Below are positions 22,154 to 34,085 of a DNA stretch of 64,000 bases, one piece after another. The notes under the pieces were generated by a model. It had not been told where the DNA came from. It did not search any database and saw only the letters and a program-made list of their open reading frames with translations. This stretch comes from Gracilariopsis chorda (taxonomy: Eukaryota; Rhodophyta; Florideophyceae; Gracilariales; Gracilariaceae), in NCBI GenBank assembly GCA_003194525.1, contig NBIV01000050.1, positions 186,001 through 250,000 on the forward strand, written 5' to 3'. Each line of letters opens with the position of its first letter. The first letter of the stretch is position 1. Both the position numbers and the translations under genes were made by a program.

Positions 22154-23821
22154 ATGCCAAACTCAGCCAAGAAGTCCGGTGAGACCATTATTCAAAGCTT
22201 TATTGCTGTCATAGCAGATAGACGTCCATGTCGCACAGTTCCACGCTAGTTCGGCTTGCCACGCGCCACTCTGCAATACAGCCTAAAGCATTTTCAGAAC
22301 TCCCGACCTGGGCGGCGTCGGGGTCTCACAAATGAGGAAGAGAAGACAAGAATGTGCTATCTTATGCATGCTACATGCGAAACACCGTTAACCAGCCATC
22401 ACTAACGAAAGGCGATACGACCATTTTGCCAAACTCTTTTTCACGAACGCCTAACTAAACTGCCATTCAACAACAACAATTTCTTCGATTGCTGTTTACA
22501 ATCACTTCGCAAATGCCATATGCAAAGATTTTCTTTACTCCGTGCTCTTTCCCAAGAGAACAAGCGCTACAAATCAGTCCATGGCGAAAAATTAACTAAT
22601 CATTTTCCCACACTCAGGAAGATTTTCAAGAACTGTGACATCCCCGCTTCACAAATGTTCGATCTTGAAAAGGTCGGTGACACCCCGGACAAGGAAGTAT
22701 CTGGTGTGACTTCGCAGCGCAGGCTGTTCCTGCGTAACGGCTCGAAAGACATGGTCATAAATGAATTTACCTACAAACATAGAGTTCATTTGATGCCAGT
22801 AATAAATGCCAATGGAGACCGTGGTCTTATTTTCGTTGTTTTCAAAGGAAACCGTATTCGTTGTCGTACAGTTTTTCGTGATGGAGTCGCAAACCAGGAG
22901 ACACCAGCAACGAATCTACCTCGCGGTTAGATGGTGGCCACAAGGGCCGAAAATGGTGGGATTGGCACCGTTATCTTTCGTGCATGGGCCGAAAGGTTTG
23001 TAGACTACTCAAAGGATTTCACGACAAGTGGAAGGAAGGTCTTGCTAATTTACGACGCGCATCGGGCGCATATATCGCTTGAAGTACTTGATACTTTTCA
23101 TCAGGATAACATCATTGTGTACACACCTCCAGCACACACTTCCGGAAATACTCAGCTGTTAGGTACGTTTATGTTTTCATCATTCAGATTCCACTTGAAT
23201 CGCATCAGTACCGACATTTCATTTAGACACCGCCACAGTTGGATTGATATGCTTTGTTTTACTGCCTTGCTACGCGAAGCATATTATTGTTCCTTTACTA
23301 CAGAAGTTATCAAGTCAGAGTTTCGCCGTGCTGGACTGTGGTCTTTGGCTCTGGAACGTTTACTGGGTGTGCCGTGGCCTGGTACATCTACCAGGGACAG
23401 TGTACTTTCTGTGGAAGAGCTGGCAGGACTATTTATGCAGAGCTGCGCAGAATACGGGCACGATGTTCTGGGCTCTGATGTACAGATGTTGAATTGCGGC
23501 TACTTTAATACAAATAATGGTTGTGTAATGACCTCAGAAAAGGTTCTAGAAACAGCGCGAGCCAAACGCGCCGTTGATATTGCGAAGCGCACTGCGCAGC
23601 ATCGAAAAGAGCTTGCACGTTTGCGAGTAACTGATGCACGTCTAAAGCTACATCCAAAAGCTTCTGCGCGTTTCAAGGCTGACCGGGATAAAGTCAGAGC
23701 ACTTCTCTCTCAGACAAACATCGAACGCTATCGTGAGCGACAGCGGCCGATCTTGCCCAAGCGCGCAATTGCAAGGCGTCAAACAAACTCAAGAAAGCAG
23801 CTGTTTGCATTAAATTTGTAG
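22154..23821 (+). mobile_element. pogo/Jerky-type transposase remnant (pogo-A)
   Basis: A single frame from ATG 22154 (MPNSAKKSGETIIQSF) to 23821, about 555 codons, colinear throughout but with about three in-frame stops. The N-terminus is CENP-B/pogo-like: FGLPRATLQYSLKH followed by RPGRRRGLTNEEE resembles the helix-turn-helix plus CENPB region. The DDE_1 core shows MFDLEKVG (first acidic site region), HLMPVINANGDRGLIFVVFKG, and LLIYDAHRAHISLEVLDTF with the second aspartate. In the third-acid region HTSGNTQLLGTF the expected aspartate of QPLD is replaced by glycine, so the enzyme would be dead even without the stops. The C-terminal 250 residues are basic. Termini and a TA duplication were not found. 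Confidence 0.82.
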
Positions 23822-24122
23822 CTTTATATGTATCAAATAAAGGTAATTTTACTTGGCCGATGTGCTGCAGCTATCGGATCTTTGTCCGCTTTTTCGTCAC
23901 TCGGGGGTGGCTGGCGTTTTGAAGGTTAGGATTTTGTTTTATGGCCTCAGACTGTCTAGTTCCGTGGTATGAATAATGGAACTGTTACGCTTCTTTTGAG
24001 ATGCGTTACGGCTCTAGGAGTGGTTTGTTCCTTGAGGTACTGGACTTTTTAAGGATTTTGTCCAAATATTGGTGTACCCCCCCTTTATAGCTGCAAAGAG
24101 TTCCGGCGTAGTTCGTGAGCGA

Positions 24123-24269
24123 TGTGGAAGAAGCTACGCTAGCTCCCAGTTGGAACATGGAATACAGTCCCCTCGTTCCAACTAGAGGCAATAAATGAAT
24201 TACTTCCCAGATCTGCCCTCCCCGCAAGGTCGGAGGAGAAGCCAGGGAGTGAAATACAACCCCGCTACA
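24123..24269 (+). repeat. Copia-2 left LTR (147 bp)
   Basis: Starts TGTGGAAGAAGC and ends CCCCGCTACA. It is preceded by AGCGA and followed at once by a TGG-type primer-binding site (24270-24282). Confidence 0.83.
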
Positions 24270-24942
24270 TGGTAGCATCACCGCCAAACCACCCCCCCAA
24301 AATACATTACGTGTTTCCCTTCGCGCGTGCGCTACCGCAGTGTAGGAGAATGACCATCGGGTAGGCGGAGTGGTGAGGTAACTACGTGGATGGGCAGGCA
24401 GAGGTCAGACCATTGCTGGCCTAAATATTCCACGTGGAAGAGCTGGGCGCTGGTGCAGGGGACGCTTAGGGGACAGTGCAAGTGCCAGGGCATTGTGGCT
24501 ATAGGTTTGATTATGTAGCTAGTTTTATTTAATGTTTTAGGATAGTTCCAGAGGTCAGAGCGCCTCGCCAGCTAGATAAGTTGGCTCGAGTGCCGCTGAC
24601 CTCCGAAGAGTAAAAGCAAGCACCATCGCCGTCTTCTTGCTGCCATATTCTGCCAGTAGGACGCCAAAGGCCTCCAAGCCATCGCTACCATTCTCTCGAC
24701 CTGTAGGGACTTGAGATAGCGCCCGCCCATTGCACCTCGCTGCCAGTTGGTGCCCGCGTCACTACTAGACCCAGTGGATTGTTACACCAGTGGCTTACTC
24801 TCTGCTGCAACTATTCCCTGGTAGACTACTACCCCAGTTGGCCAAAGGACGTAGTATTCTACTACACGCAGTCCCACCTTCTCCGCCTGCGCGCGCGCTG
24901 TTGCACACCCACCCCTCCGCCCACGCTGCCTCAACCCCCTCC

Positions 24943-25110
24943 GTCTGAGGACCTTGATTGGTTTCCCTTGACATTGCACCCCCCCCCCCCCCCCCCGTCT
25001 GAGGACTTGGATTGGTTTCCTTGCCGCTGCACACCCCCTCGGTGTGAGGACCTTGCTTGGTTTCCTTGCCACTGCACCCCCTCCGTCTGAGGACCGTGTT
25101 TGGTTCCCTT
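24943..25110. repeat. Minisatellite, four units of about 43-54 bp
   Basis: GTCTGAGGACCTTG then GTTTCC(C)TTG then a C-run, repeated at 24943, 24997, 25042 and 25085. Unit length varies mainly through the length of the C-run. Confidence 0.85.
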
Positions 25111-25204
25111 GCAGCTGCAACCTACCGCTCTGAAAATTTTGTTTGGAAACCTTTCTGCCGCGACGCCCACCGCACCTCCCTCCCTCCATGTCTTTGCCGT
25201 GGTT

Positions 25205-25490
25205 CCCTCCCCCCGGCGAACATACTACTTGGCTTCCGTGTTGCTGCTGCCGCCCCCCGGCGAACACACTACTTGGCTGCCGTGTTGTCGCCGCCACCCC
25301 CCCTTTGGGGCACATACTACTTGGCTGCGGTTTTGTCGCTGCCACCCCCCCTTCGGGGCACATACTACATGGCTGCCGTATTTTCGCCGCCCCCCCCCCC
25401 CCCCTCTGGTGCACATACTACTTGGTTTGCGTGCTGTCGCTACCGTCCCCCCCTCTCCACACGCACACTACTTGGCTGTCGCGCTGTACC
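25205..25490. repeat. Minisatellite, six units of about 44-53 bp
   Basis: CACATACTACTTGGCTGCCG then a TTGTCGC-like stretch and a C-run, with starts near 25219, 25263, 25311, 25359, 25412 and 25463. All open frames on both strands across it are products of the repeat. Confidence 0.88.
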
Positions 25491-26328
25491 CCCCGTATTC
25501 TTCTTTGCTTTAGAGCGTGTGCACTAGATGCTTCTTGAAAGCCACCGTGTCGTTGAACAACCCTTGCACCTGGCTTGTGATCTGGACTGACCACCTGAAG
25601 CTTCTAGTGGCGACTCATCGCAGCTACTGCACGCTACTGCATAGCCGTCTTCAAACTTGGAATACGAGTACCGACGGTGATCTGGGAATCTTAAAGTCCT
25701 GAATAAGGCCTCCCGGTTTCGTTACCCCGCAGGGGAAGTTGAATATAATACGAGCAAGTTCGTAAGTCCGGAATAAGGCCTCCGCCTCTATTACCCTTTT
25801 AGGGAAGTTAGCACTTGGCTGAGCTAAGGTTCGCAAGCTAAATACCGGTTAGGAATCGACTGCGGACTTGACCTAAACCTGCAGGTAGCGCACTTGCCGT
25901 ATAAATGGCTCAGCTAGGGTGAGTGTAGCTGCTAGTACGGGGACAGGGTGTCTCGTCGTTTGGCCCGGGCCTTAGTGAGGACAAGGACGTCCACGGAGCA
26001 CGATCGCCGCGCAAGTAGTCGTAAGGAATTAGAGGACGCCAACTGGTGAACATATATCCTACTGTTAGCAACCTCTCCTGGAAATTCTGTAGGTTACACG
26101 CAACCTCGTTCTGGATTGCACAGAACTTGGACAGGCCGCTCAAATCGCATCTCACCGAGAGAGCCTTACTCGGAGTCAGAGGTGTAACCTTTAGGGAACC
26201 AGAGATAGCATCTCCTTCCAGTGGACCGGGCTACGAAAAAGTAGTGAAGAATCCCTCGACCGGTAGGGGAGCGGTGAAGAATACTTTCTGCCAGTCTCCT
26301 TTAGTCTCGCGTTGAGTGGTACTCTGCG

Positions 26329-29300
26329 ATGGACTCTGAGACTCACAACGAAAGTAAACGTATACCCCGTCTAAAAGGGGGCGCTGATTATTACACTTGG
26401 CGCATATACATTAGGGATCTCATGCACTCCCTACCATCATCATTCGTTCTGACGGAACCTCGTCCAACTGAGGGTTCCGCTGCAGCTCGAAAGAGATGGG
26501 ACGATGCCGATCGTAAGGCAAAATCGGCCATTCTCCAGAACCTTGGCACGCAACCGATCGTCGTAGTCTCGGATCTACTCGAACGAGAACAATGCTCTAC
26601 TTTTGAGGTATGGAATAAACTGGAGTCCACCTACAAGAAGGACAACATGCAGTCCAAGTTGAACCTTCGCCAAAAACTAAGCACCTTGACATTCAAGGAT
26701 GGCGATGACATACAGAGACATTTGCTAGAGCTGGAGAAAACCTACTTAGAACTCGCTAGACTGGGTGACCCACTCACGGACAAGGAGCGAACTGCGACTG
26801 TGCTTGGCACCTTACCGCCCTCATTAATGGCAATCACACTGTTGGCCGACGCAACCAACATGGAATACGATCCAGTCGTTTCGCTTGTGAAGTGCAACGC
26901 CCTCAGGGAGGGGATTCTTGGTACTTGATCGTTTTCCCGATATTATCGGTTGTGTAGTGTGTGTATGAACTACGCCCCACAATGGTGGGTATGGACACGT
27001 GGGACACGGTTTTGGGTCAATTGGCGGTTGGCCACAGTAGTGGATGTTGCCACGAAATGTGGAGTATTTCTAATAATTTTAGTTAATTGTATTTATTATT
27101 TTTACACCCATTTCTGGGAAGCTAGTACTTAGTGCGACGGTGCACTGCCGTCGCACCAGTAAACCTTCCCCAACAAGGGACCCCAACCTGGGGAATTGGC
27201 TCTAGTTGTTGCCGCTTGCGCGCGTGCTCTACTCCTCCTTGGAGGGAAACGCCGTAAACCACGGGACATCTAACCCCCTTGCACATCTAAAGAAGCCCAT
27301 CCTTGGGAGTATAATTGTTCCAATCATATTGGTGTTTCGCCCTGTATAGGGAGTCCTGTCCACCGGCATTGCCGTATCTGTTCGTCGCTCTCGCGACTCA
27401 CTTCGTCCTCTCTTCCTCCTCTTCGCCCTTCCTTTTTCCCCTTTTCAGGGTAGCACCTCCCGCTATCCGCGGCCCTCGTGTGCGCATCCGCTCACACACC
27501 CCCACTTACGTGGAAACATACCTCTACTGAGGATCACACCCCGCTCACGCGGATACCGATTCTTCGCCTTCACCTCCCTGCGCGAGTCGCGACAGGTGTC
27601 CCTGGTCTTACAAACCGGCTTCGCCGTGACACCTCTGGGAGGGCTCTACCCAACTGGGTTCACCTCGTGAGAGGAAGATCCCGAACGTCTTTCGGTGTTT
27701 TTCCCCTTTGGGGCATTGCACCACAGCTTGTGCGATCTGAAATGGACCGACGTATTCACCGGGCTTCTACATCTACAAAGAAGATCACAGAGGCCAAGAA
27801 AGATGGCAGTCACCCTTACTCCGCTGCTAAAGAATCTACATCCCGATGCAAGCAGCGTACACAAGGGAAAAAGAAAGGAGTGTTATGTTGGAATTGTGGA
27901 CGCATTGGCCACATCAGAGTCGAATGCTGGCGCAAGAAGAACAATAACCAACAACAGCCCAACAATAAAAGCTCCAATAATAAGTATAACAAAGGGGAAG
28001 GGCGTAACGACAATCGAGCTTGGGACTCGAACAATTTTCCCGACGCCAACAACCGAGGGCGACCAAACGCAGACCGCAACTATGGCGATAGAAACAGGAA
28101 CCACCACGGCGGATTCATAGCATTAGCTAATGCCAGTCTCCATCAGTACAACATAACCTCAACATGGCTAGACTCTGGGGCTAATCATGTTTTCATCAAG
28201 GACAAAAGGTTGTTCTGAGAATATCGCCAAACACCTCCGCAAACAGTAAACACTTGCGACCACCAGTCAGAGATCGTAGGGTGCGGAAAAATAAAGCTAT
28301 TGTTCGGAATCGGACTTATGTTACCAGCCAAACATACTCCAACCTTCGACTCTAACTTGGTATCCCTATCCGTCCTGGCGACGTATGTCGAAGTAGAATT
28401 CACAAATGGCTTCATAATTAGAGACCGCGCAAAGGACAAAGTCATACAAAAATCCTCTCCGAGGGACGGCCTCTATCCCCTACCCAGACCCGTACCACCA
28501 CCACAGGTAAAAGCCGCGGCACTCGCACTTGGCAACAGAGCCAAGGACTGGCATGAGAAACTCGGACACCCTGGCAGAGATAAACTCTTGACATGCATTG
28601 ACTTGTGTCAAGGCGGACCCAAATTCTCCCCAGACGAACTCAACAACGTTTCATGCACTCCGTGCATTGACGCCGGGGCCAAGCGTGCTCCTCTTCGGCA
28701 ATCACACTCTGTGGTGCAGAGACTATTGGATTTAACGCACACCGATCTCACCGGACCCATTAAACCGACCTCTTTACAAGGTTCCAGGTACATGCCAGTC
28801 CTTATTGATGAAAACACAAGGGAAAGCTCAATATACTCTCTAAGTAAAAAGAAGTAGTTCTTTGAATCTGTCCGCTGGTACAAGGCTCGCACGGAAACCA
28901 AACTACCTCCTAACCTTATGTAATGCGTTCGCTTTGACGGGGCGGATGAGAATAGGTCTGAAGAGTTTGTCTCATACGCGATGGAGAATGGTATAGTACT
29001 AGAGTTCACCCCAACGTACGCACACCAATCGAACGGCGTAGCGAGAAAGCCATCCAAGACTTTTGGAAGATTGCTAGAACATTCTTGTTTGCCTCCAAGC
29101 TACCACATGAACTTCAAGAGGAAGCCATCTCTCACGCAAAATACTTAAGAAACCGCCTACCAAATCATCGAACAGGAATGAAGGTTCCTTACAAATTATG
29201 GTTCGGACGAAAACCGGACTTCAAAAACCTACTGAAGTTCGGGCAAGAAGGCCACGCGTTCATATACAGGCCTGAAGCCGTGGCGAATAAGAAGTTCCTA

Positions 29301-30864
29301 CCACGCGCTGTTCCTGGACACTTCGTGGAGATGCAGACCCCACGGGACACTTTACAGGATATACATCCCATCCATGGAAAAAGTAATAAAGTGCTGCGAG
29401 GCAGACTCTAAGGTTAAAAAGGAGTCCTTTCATTCAATCCAAGACCTTATGGACTTCTCGTCGCTTAGACGATACGAAGCCGAGAAAGCCATAGGTGAGG
29501 ATGATGAAGATCATGTAGATGCTTCTCTTGCTCACTGCCTTGGTCCAAAGACCTTGGGGATTATGGCAGAGTCCCAAAGAGCTTTGATGAAACTAGAGTG
29601 ATGCCAGGATGGGCAGAAGCTATCGACAGGGAGTACGATGCGTTGGTAGAAATAGGCACTTGGAAGCTGATTGTTAGAAAACCCGGCATGAAACCCTTGC
29701 CATTCCTATGGAGGCTCTTAGCAAACTTATTGAGCTCCGACCCTCCGCGCATTCTTCCAAAGGCGCGTTGCGTAGCACAGGGCGCCTTGAAGCGTCCGTA
29801 CTTGGATTACGACCCAGACAAATTGTACGCCCCGGTTGCCTGACTTGAAACCATTCGTCTTTTGTTGGCAAAGGCTGCAGCTCATGGCCTGCTACTGGAG
29901 ACGATGGATATTAGCAATGCATACCTATACAGGGATCTATACGAGCCTTTAATCATGGAACAACCCCAAAACGCTTCTGGATCATCATTTGTTTCTGGCA
30001 AGGTATGCTTGCTCTTAAAGTCAATATACGGCGCAAAACATGCCAGACAAATATGGGGATCACTGATGCACAAGGAGCTATTGCGCTTGGGACTCAAGCA
30101 GTCTAGCACAGACAGGCGACTTTATATGTACAAGTCCGACAGCGGAACCTTGACCATCGCAGTGGTCGTTGATGACCTACTGATATCTTCTAGCTCCCGA
30201 TCTCTTCTGTAAGACTTCAAGTCAGAGATGCAGAAGCTCTTCAAGGTTAAGGTTCTTGGCAACGCAAAAAGTTTTGTGGGATTCAACATAATGAGAGACA
30301 AGAATGGAATAAAGGTACAACAAAGGAAATATATTGACAAGATACTGCTAGAAAATGATCTGGCCAACTCCAACGTTGCACGGACTCCATTACTGTCTCT
30401 ATCTGACATCACAGCACGTCGAGAGGACGAACGGCATGGTCCGTCTGGATTACATGGCCGCTACAGGAAACTGGTAGGAAGTTTGATGTACTTAGCGGTG
30501 TCATCGAGGCCAGACATCATGTTTGCCACTTCAATGCTGGCAAGACAGATCCATGAGACATGATTGAGGCATGTTGGGCTAGCGAAAAGAGTACTGAGAC
30601 ACTTAAAGGGTACAAAGGGTCTTTGCTTGTTCTTTCCCGCTAATAATACAGAACCAATGAGAGCGTTTTGTGACGCAGATTGGGCTGGTTGTCTCGAGAC
30701 GAGAACGTCTACGACTGGATTATTAATAAAGGTGAACGAAGCACCTGTGATGTGGAAGACCAAAAAGCAAACCCTTGTTGTACTGTTCTCTGGAGAGGCA
30801 GAATATATTGCACTATGGTATTGTGAAAAAACAGTAACTTGGTTGCGTAGAATGTACTGGGAAT
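26329..30864 (+). other. Copia-2 gag-pol, 5' and middle parts (broken)
   Basis: Gag of the copia type (26329-26887) has the conserved stretch WNKLESTYKKDNMQSKLNLR. After the solo LTR the frame region resumes with a CCHC knuckle CWNCGRIGHIRVEC (about 27890), protease TWLDSGANHVF (about 28160), integrase zinc region WHEKLGHPGRDKL (about 28550), integrase core, reverse transcriptase with ETMDISNAYLY and VVDDLLISS (about 29900-30190), and RNase H with FCDADWAG (about 30670). The RNase H is cut at 30864 by the gypsy element. Confidence 0.88.
26888..27725 (+). repeat. Solo LTR of the gypsy family, inserted in Copia-2 gag
   Basis: An 838-bp LTR, TGAAGTGCAACGCC to CACCACA, flanked by the 5-bp duplication GCTTG (26883-26887, 27726-27730). 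It is clearly diverged from the two LTRs of the full element downstream, especially around 27190-27290, so it derives from an older insertion that lost its interior by LTR-LTR recombination. Confidence 0.93.
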
Positions 30865-31671
30865 TGAAGTGCAACGCCCTCAGGGAGGGATTCTGGGTAC
30901 TTGAACGCTTTCCCGATATTATCGGTTGTGTAGTGTGTATATGAACTACGCCCCACAATGGTGGGTATGGACACGTGGGACACGGTTCTGGGTCAATTGG
31001 CGGTTGGCCACAGTAGTGGATGTTGCCACGGAATGTGGAGTATTTTAGTTAATTTTATTTATTATTTTCACACCCATTTCTGGGAAGCTAGTACTTAGTG
31101 CGACGGCGCACTGCCGTCGCACCAGTAAACCTTCCCCAACAAGGGACCCCAACCTGGGGCATTGGCTCTGAGCTTTACCGCCTCCGCGTGTTCTCAACTC
31201 CTCCTTGGAGGGAAGCACCGTAGTGTACGGAAGTTCACCCCCCTTGCACATCTAAAGGAGACCCATCATTGGGAGTACTAATTGTTCCAATCATATTGGT
31301 GTTTCGCCCTGTATAGGGAGTCCTGTCCACCGGCATTGCCGTATCTACTCGTCGCTCTCGCGACCGACTCGTCCTTCCTCTTTCCCCTTTTTAGGGTAGC
31401 ACCTCCCGCTATCCGCGGCCCTCGTGTGCGCATCCGCTCACACACCCCCACTTACGTGGAAACATACCTCTACTGAGGATCACGCCCCGCTCACGCGGAT
31501 ACCGATTCTTCGCCTTCACCTCCCTGCGCGAGTCGCGACAGGTGTCCCTGGTCTTACAAACCGGCTTCGCCGTGACACCTCTGGGAGGGCTCTACCCAAC
31601 TGGGTTCACCTCGTGAGAGGAAGATCCCGGACGTCTTTCGGTGTTTTTCCCCTTTGGGGCATTGCACCACA
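30865..31671 (+). repeat. Gypsy 5' LTR
   Basis: 807 bp, TGAAGTGCAACGCC to GCACCACA. It contains a perfect 8-bp-stem hairpin GCGACGGC-gcact-GCCGTCGC (31100-31120) and many smaller ones (CTCC-tt-GGAG, CCCT-gtat-AGGG, GTCGC-tct-GCGAC). Small open frames inside it are shared by all LTR copies and are not taken as genes. Confidence 0.96.
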
Positions 31672-31674
31672 AAG

Positions 31675-31690
31675 TGGTCTCCCGACCTAG
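31675..31690 (+). other. Gypsy primer-binding site
   Basis: TGGTCTCCCGACC starts 3 nt after the LTR end, in the usual TGG form that pairs with a tRNA 3' CCA end. Confidence 0.65.
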
Positions 31691-31776
31691 AATCGGTTTT
31701 TGCTTTCCCTCTTACGAGGTTTGTTTTCATTCACCGGAAGTTCCGTGATCGTTTCCCGTCGTAACGGTATTTTCTC

Positions 31777-33315
31777 ATGTCGAGAAATCCCTCCGACGCG
31801 GAGCCAGTGGTTACGCGTAGTCGCTCCCGCGACAACGCGGACACTTCCGAAGTTCGGTTCGTACCCCGTATCCCTATACGGACAAGTTCCAGCCGTGCTG
31901 GCGCCGCTTCATCGCGGAATGATACCCCCGACCGGGAACCCCGGAACCTCCTTTTGCCCTCGTTATCACCCCCGCAGGGGAATGCAGCATCGACTCCGGC
32001 TGTTGCCGCAGTGCCCCAGGCACCCCGGCCTGCTCCCGCTGTCGCGGCTTCAAGCCCCCGTGGAACGGGCGATAACACCCCCCAGGGGACTTCCCTGGAA
32101 TCCCAGGTCCGCGCTCTGTGGACCGCCCATGACACCCTTGTAGGGGAACTAAAATCCCTCCAAGAGGTGGTCTCGGCAACCCCCGTAGAGGAGGTCGCCG
32201 AGGAACTCCGTATTTTACGGTCTGACGTCAACTCCGTGTTGGAGAGTTTGGGACAACCCGCCGCCTTCATCGAAGGAGTTGAAGCCCGATTTGATCGGAT
32301 TGGTGCCCGCCTGGAGACGCTGGAGCAGTTCGTCCTCATGGACAAACCATCCCCGGGTGATCCGGTAAACGAGGCATCGCACAACGACCAGCTTGCTGGG
32401 AAGAAGAAACGCCGTCACCGACGGAAACATCACCGAAAATATTCGGACTCCGATTCTTCGACATCGTCGGACTCACCCCGAAACCATTCGGTTAGCTCGA
32501 GCTCCTCGCACTCCGACTCGGAGGACGAGAAGCGAGGCTACTCCTCCCGCTCGAAGCGGTCATCGGCCACTGAAGGTGTGGTCCGAACCCGCCAGAAGGG
32601 GAGAAGACACCCCGGTCTCCGGGAATTGAAACCGACAAACCCGGATTATCGGAAGCTTTTATCATACCGGTACTACCGGCTTGAAGATTCGTCACTTGGA
32701 CGTACGCCCCGTGGTACGGGAAAGGTGCGAGAATGCATTAAGCGAATGCAGCTCTCGCTCCGCAACCAGTATTTTACTGGAGAGGACCCAGTCCTAGTAC
32801 TGGATTTCCTATCCCGCTTTGTAGCGGAGGCCGATATCCTCGGTATGAATGAGGGACAAGCCTATTTGGCTTTACCGTATTTCTTACGGGGAGTGGCCGA
32901 GGACCAATACACCTCTGTCCGAGGATCTTCTCGCGCCTCCGAGGGAGGAGTTACTTGCTGGCCGGAGGCTGTGCAGTATCTTCTGCGCTCCTACGCCACC
33001 AACACCGCTATTCAGCAGGCTATCCTCGCTTTGCGAGATACACGCCAGCGTGCTGGAGAGACCGAGACCGATTACTCGGTGCGCCTTAACAAGGCTTTCC
33101 ACAGATGTGGTAACGTATACCCCGCTGGGGAGCGCAGTACCATGTTCATTGATGGTCTTGACCCGGCAATCCGGAGTTTAGTTACCCGTTATCGGGAGGA
33201 CAAGCGAAGGATCACCTACCTCGAGCTGGTCCAACACGCTCGAGCGGAAGGGGATGCACTTCGTGCAAGAACTCCGAACAATCGGTCTAAATCCGCCAAG
33301 GCGTTGTTGCTGTAA
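31777..33315 (+). CDS. gag: Gypsy Gag (capsid) protein, 512 aa
   Basis: Starts at ATG 31777, about 100 bp inside the 5' LTR. The N-terminal 230 residues are low-complexity and charged, with a Ser/Asp and Arg/Lys-rich stretch (KKKRRHRRKHHRKYSDSD). The capsid domain follows at about residues 320-490 (QYFTGEDPVLVLDFLSRFV ... ATNTAIQQAILALRDTRQRA ... YSVRLNKAFHRC), matching the retrotransposon gag pattern. The nucleocapsid knuckle is not in this frame but in the next one downstream. Structural protein that assembles cytoplasmic particles in this family. Confidence 0.88.
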   Translation: MSRNPSDAEPVVTRSRSRDNADTSEVRFVPRIPIRTSSSRAGAASSRNDTPDREPRNLLLPSLSPPQGNAASTPAVAAVPQAPRPAPAVAASSPRGTGDNTPQGTSLESQVRALWTAHDTLVGELKSLQEVVSATPVEEVAEELRILRSDVNSVLESLGQPAAFIEGVEARFDRIGARLETLEQFVLMDKPSPGDPVNEASHNDQLAGKKKRRHRRKHHRKYSDSDSSTSSDSPRNHSVSSSSSHSDSEDEKRGYSSRSKRSSATEGVVRTRQKGRRHPGLRELKPTNPDYRKLLSYRYYRLEDSSLGRTPRGTGKVRECIKRMQLSLRNQYFTGEDPVLVLDFLSRFVAEADILGMNEGQAYLALPYFLRGVAEDQYTSVRGSSRASEGGVTCWPEAVQYLLRSYATNTAIQQAILALRDTRQRAGETETDYSVRLNKAFHRCGNVYPAGERSTMFIDGLDPAIRSLVTRYREDKRRITYLELVQHARAEGDALRARTPNNRSKSAKALLL

Positions 33316-33375
33316 AGCGAAGCTTCCTCTCTCCCACTCACCGCGGATGGGAACCGTAGACAGGGATTTGATACC

Positions 33376-33951
33376 GTGCATTTAGCGCAGGGGGATGGTG
33401 TGTCGATACCCACCAGTGAGTTACCGTCAACGACGGAGATGACCCATGATACGGGAACAGAAGATCCCGTTCTATACGGTGGTAACAGTCGGGTTCAACC
33501 CCAACGACTCCCGTTTTCAAACGGTCAATCCCGTTATCAACGGCCTGGATGGACTGACACCCGCCCTGCGGTTCGCTTCTCCGATACTCGGAATAATAAT
33601 CCGCGTGTCGCGGTGCTGGCTCTCATTTGCCACCTGTGCTATGCCCATGGCCATACCTCTCCTCAGTGTATTTGTTCACTGAAGGATATGGCCAAGGTGG
33701 TGGCAAATTATGAGGCCCTCACTCCAGAGGAGAAACGTTCCGTCCCGACGGCTTCCTACCTCCGTGCTAAAACGGACTTTTCTCACGCCCTACCACAGAC
33801 CCCGCGTGCGCGGCAAGCTTCATACACCCCGATTCGGGAGATCACGCAACCATCCGTTGCAACCCCCGCTTATGCGGATAGAAACCCCCGTCAACGGGAT
33901 GAAGCACTCGTTGTCGAGGAAACCAACCCACCGCCGAAGGCGGAAAACTAA
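33376..33951 (+). CDS. Gypsy zinc-knuckle (nucleocapsid-like) protein, 191 aa
   Basis: A separate frame just after gag. It has one CCHC knuckle CHLCYAHGHTSPQC (C-x2-C-x4-H-x4-C, about residues 80-93) followed by a basic, Pro-rich tail, consistent with nucleic-acid binding by a nucleocapsid. Keeping the knuckle apart from the capsid frame is unusual for Ty3/gypsy elements. Confidence 0.75.
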   Translation: MHLAQGDGVSIPTSELPSTTEMTHDTGTEDPVLYGGNSRVQPQRLPFSNGQSRYQRPGWTDTRPAVRFSDTRNNNPRVAVLALICHLCYAHGHTSPQCICSLKDMAKVVANYEALTPEEKRSVPTASYLRAKTDFSHALPQTPRARQASYTPIREITQPSVATPAYADRNPRQRDEALVVEETNPPPKAEN

Positions 33952-34085
33952 CTGAGGGAGTCTCCCCTTTGGGAGAGGCGTCCTCAAAAACGAGGCTGTT
34001 GGCGCCCGAGGCGTCCTCGCCTCGCTCCCCGGTGAAAGTCCTCTAGAGGAAAGACACCGCTGACGCGGACTCTGCGCACCTCGGT

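Larger units (their letters stand above)
24270..26328. other. Copia-2 leader region
   Basis: About 2 kb between the primer-binding site and gag, without a supported gene. It contains two C-rich minisatellites and, at about 25695-25815, two tandem units that each read AGTCC.GAATAAGGCCTCC and end in a small hairpin (CCCC-gca-GGGG in one, CCC-tttta-GGG in the other). Confidence 0.6.

Noticed and set aside
24782-25527. Several open frames on both strands (up to 210 codons) in the 24.8-25.5 kb region
   Set aside because: They are translations of two C-rich minisatellites. Each frame simply repeats the same short peptide.
31282-31690. Small frames shared by the three gypsy LTR copies (for example the one starting MFQSYWCFAL)
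   Set aside because: They recur only because the LTR is repeated, overlap the expected promoter and R regions, and show no domain.
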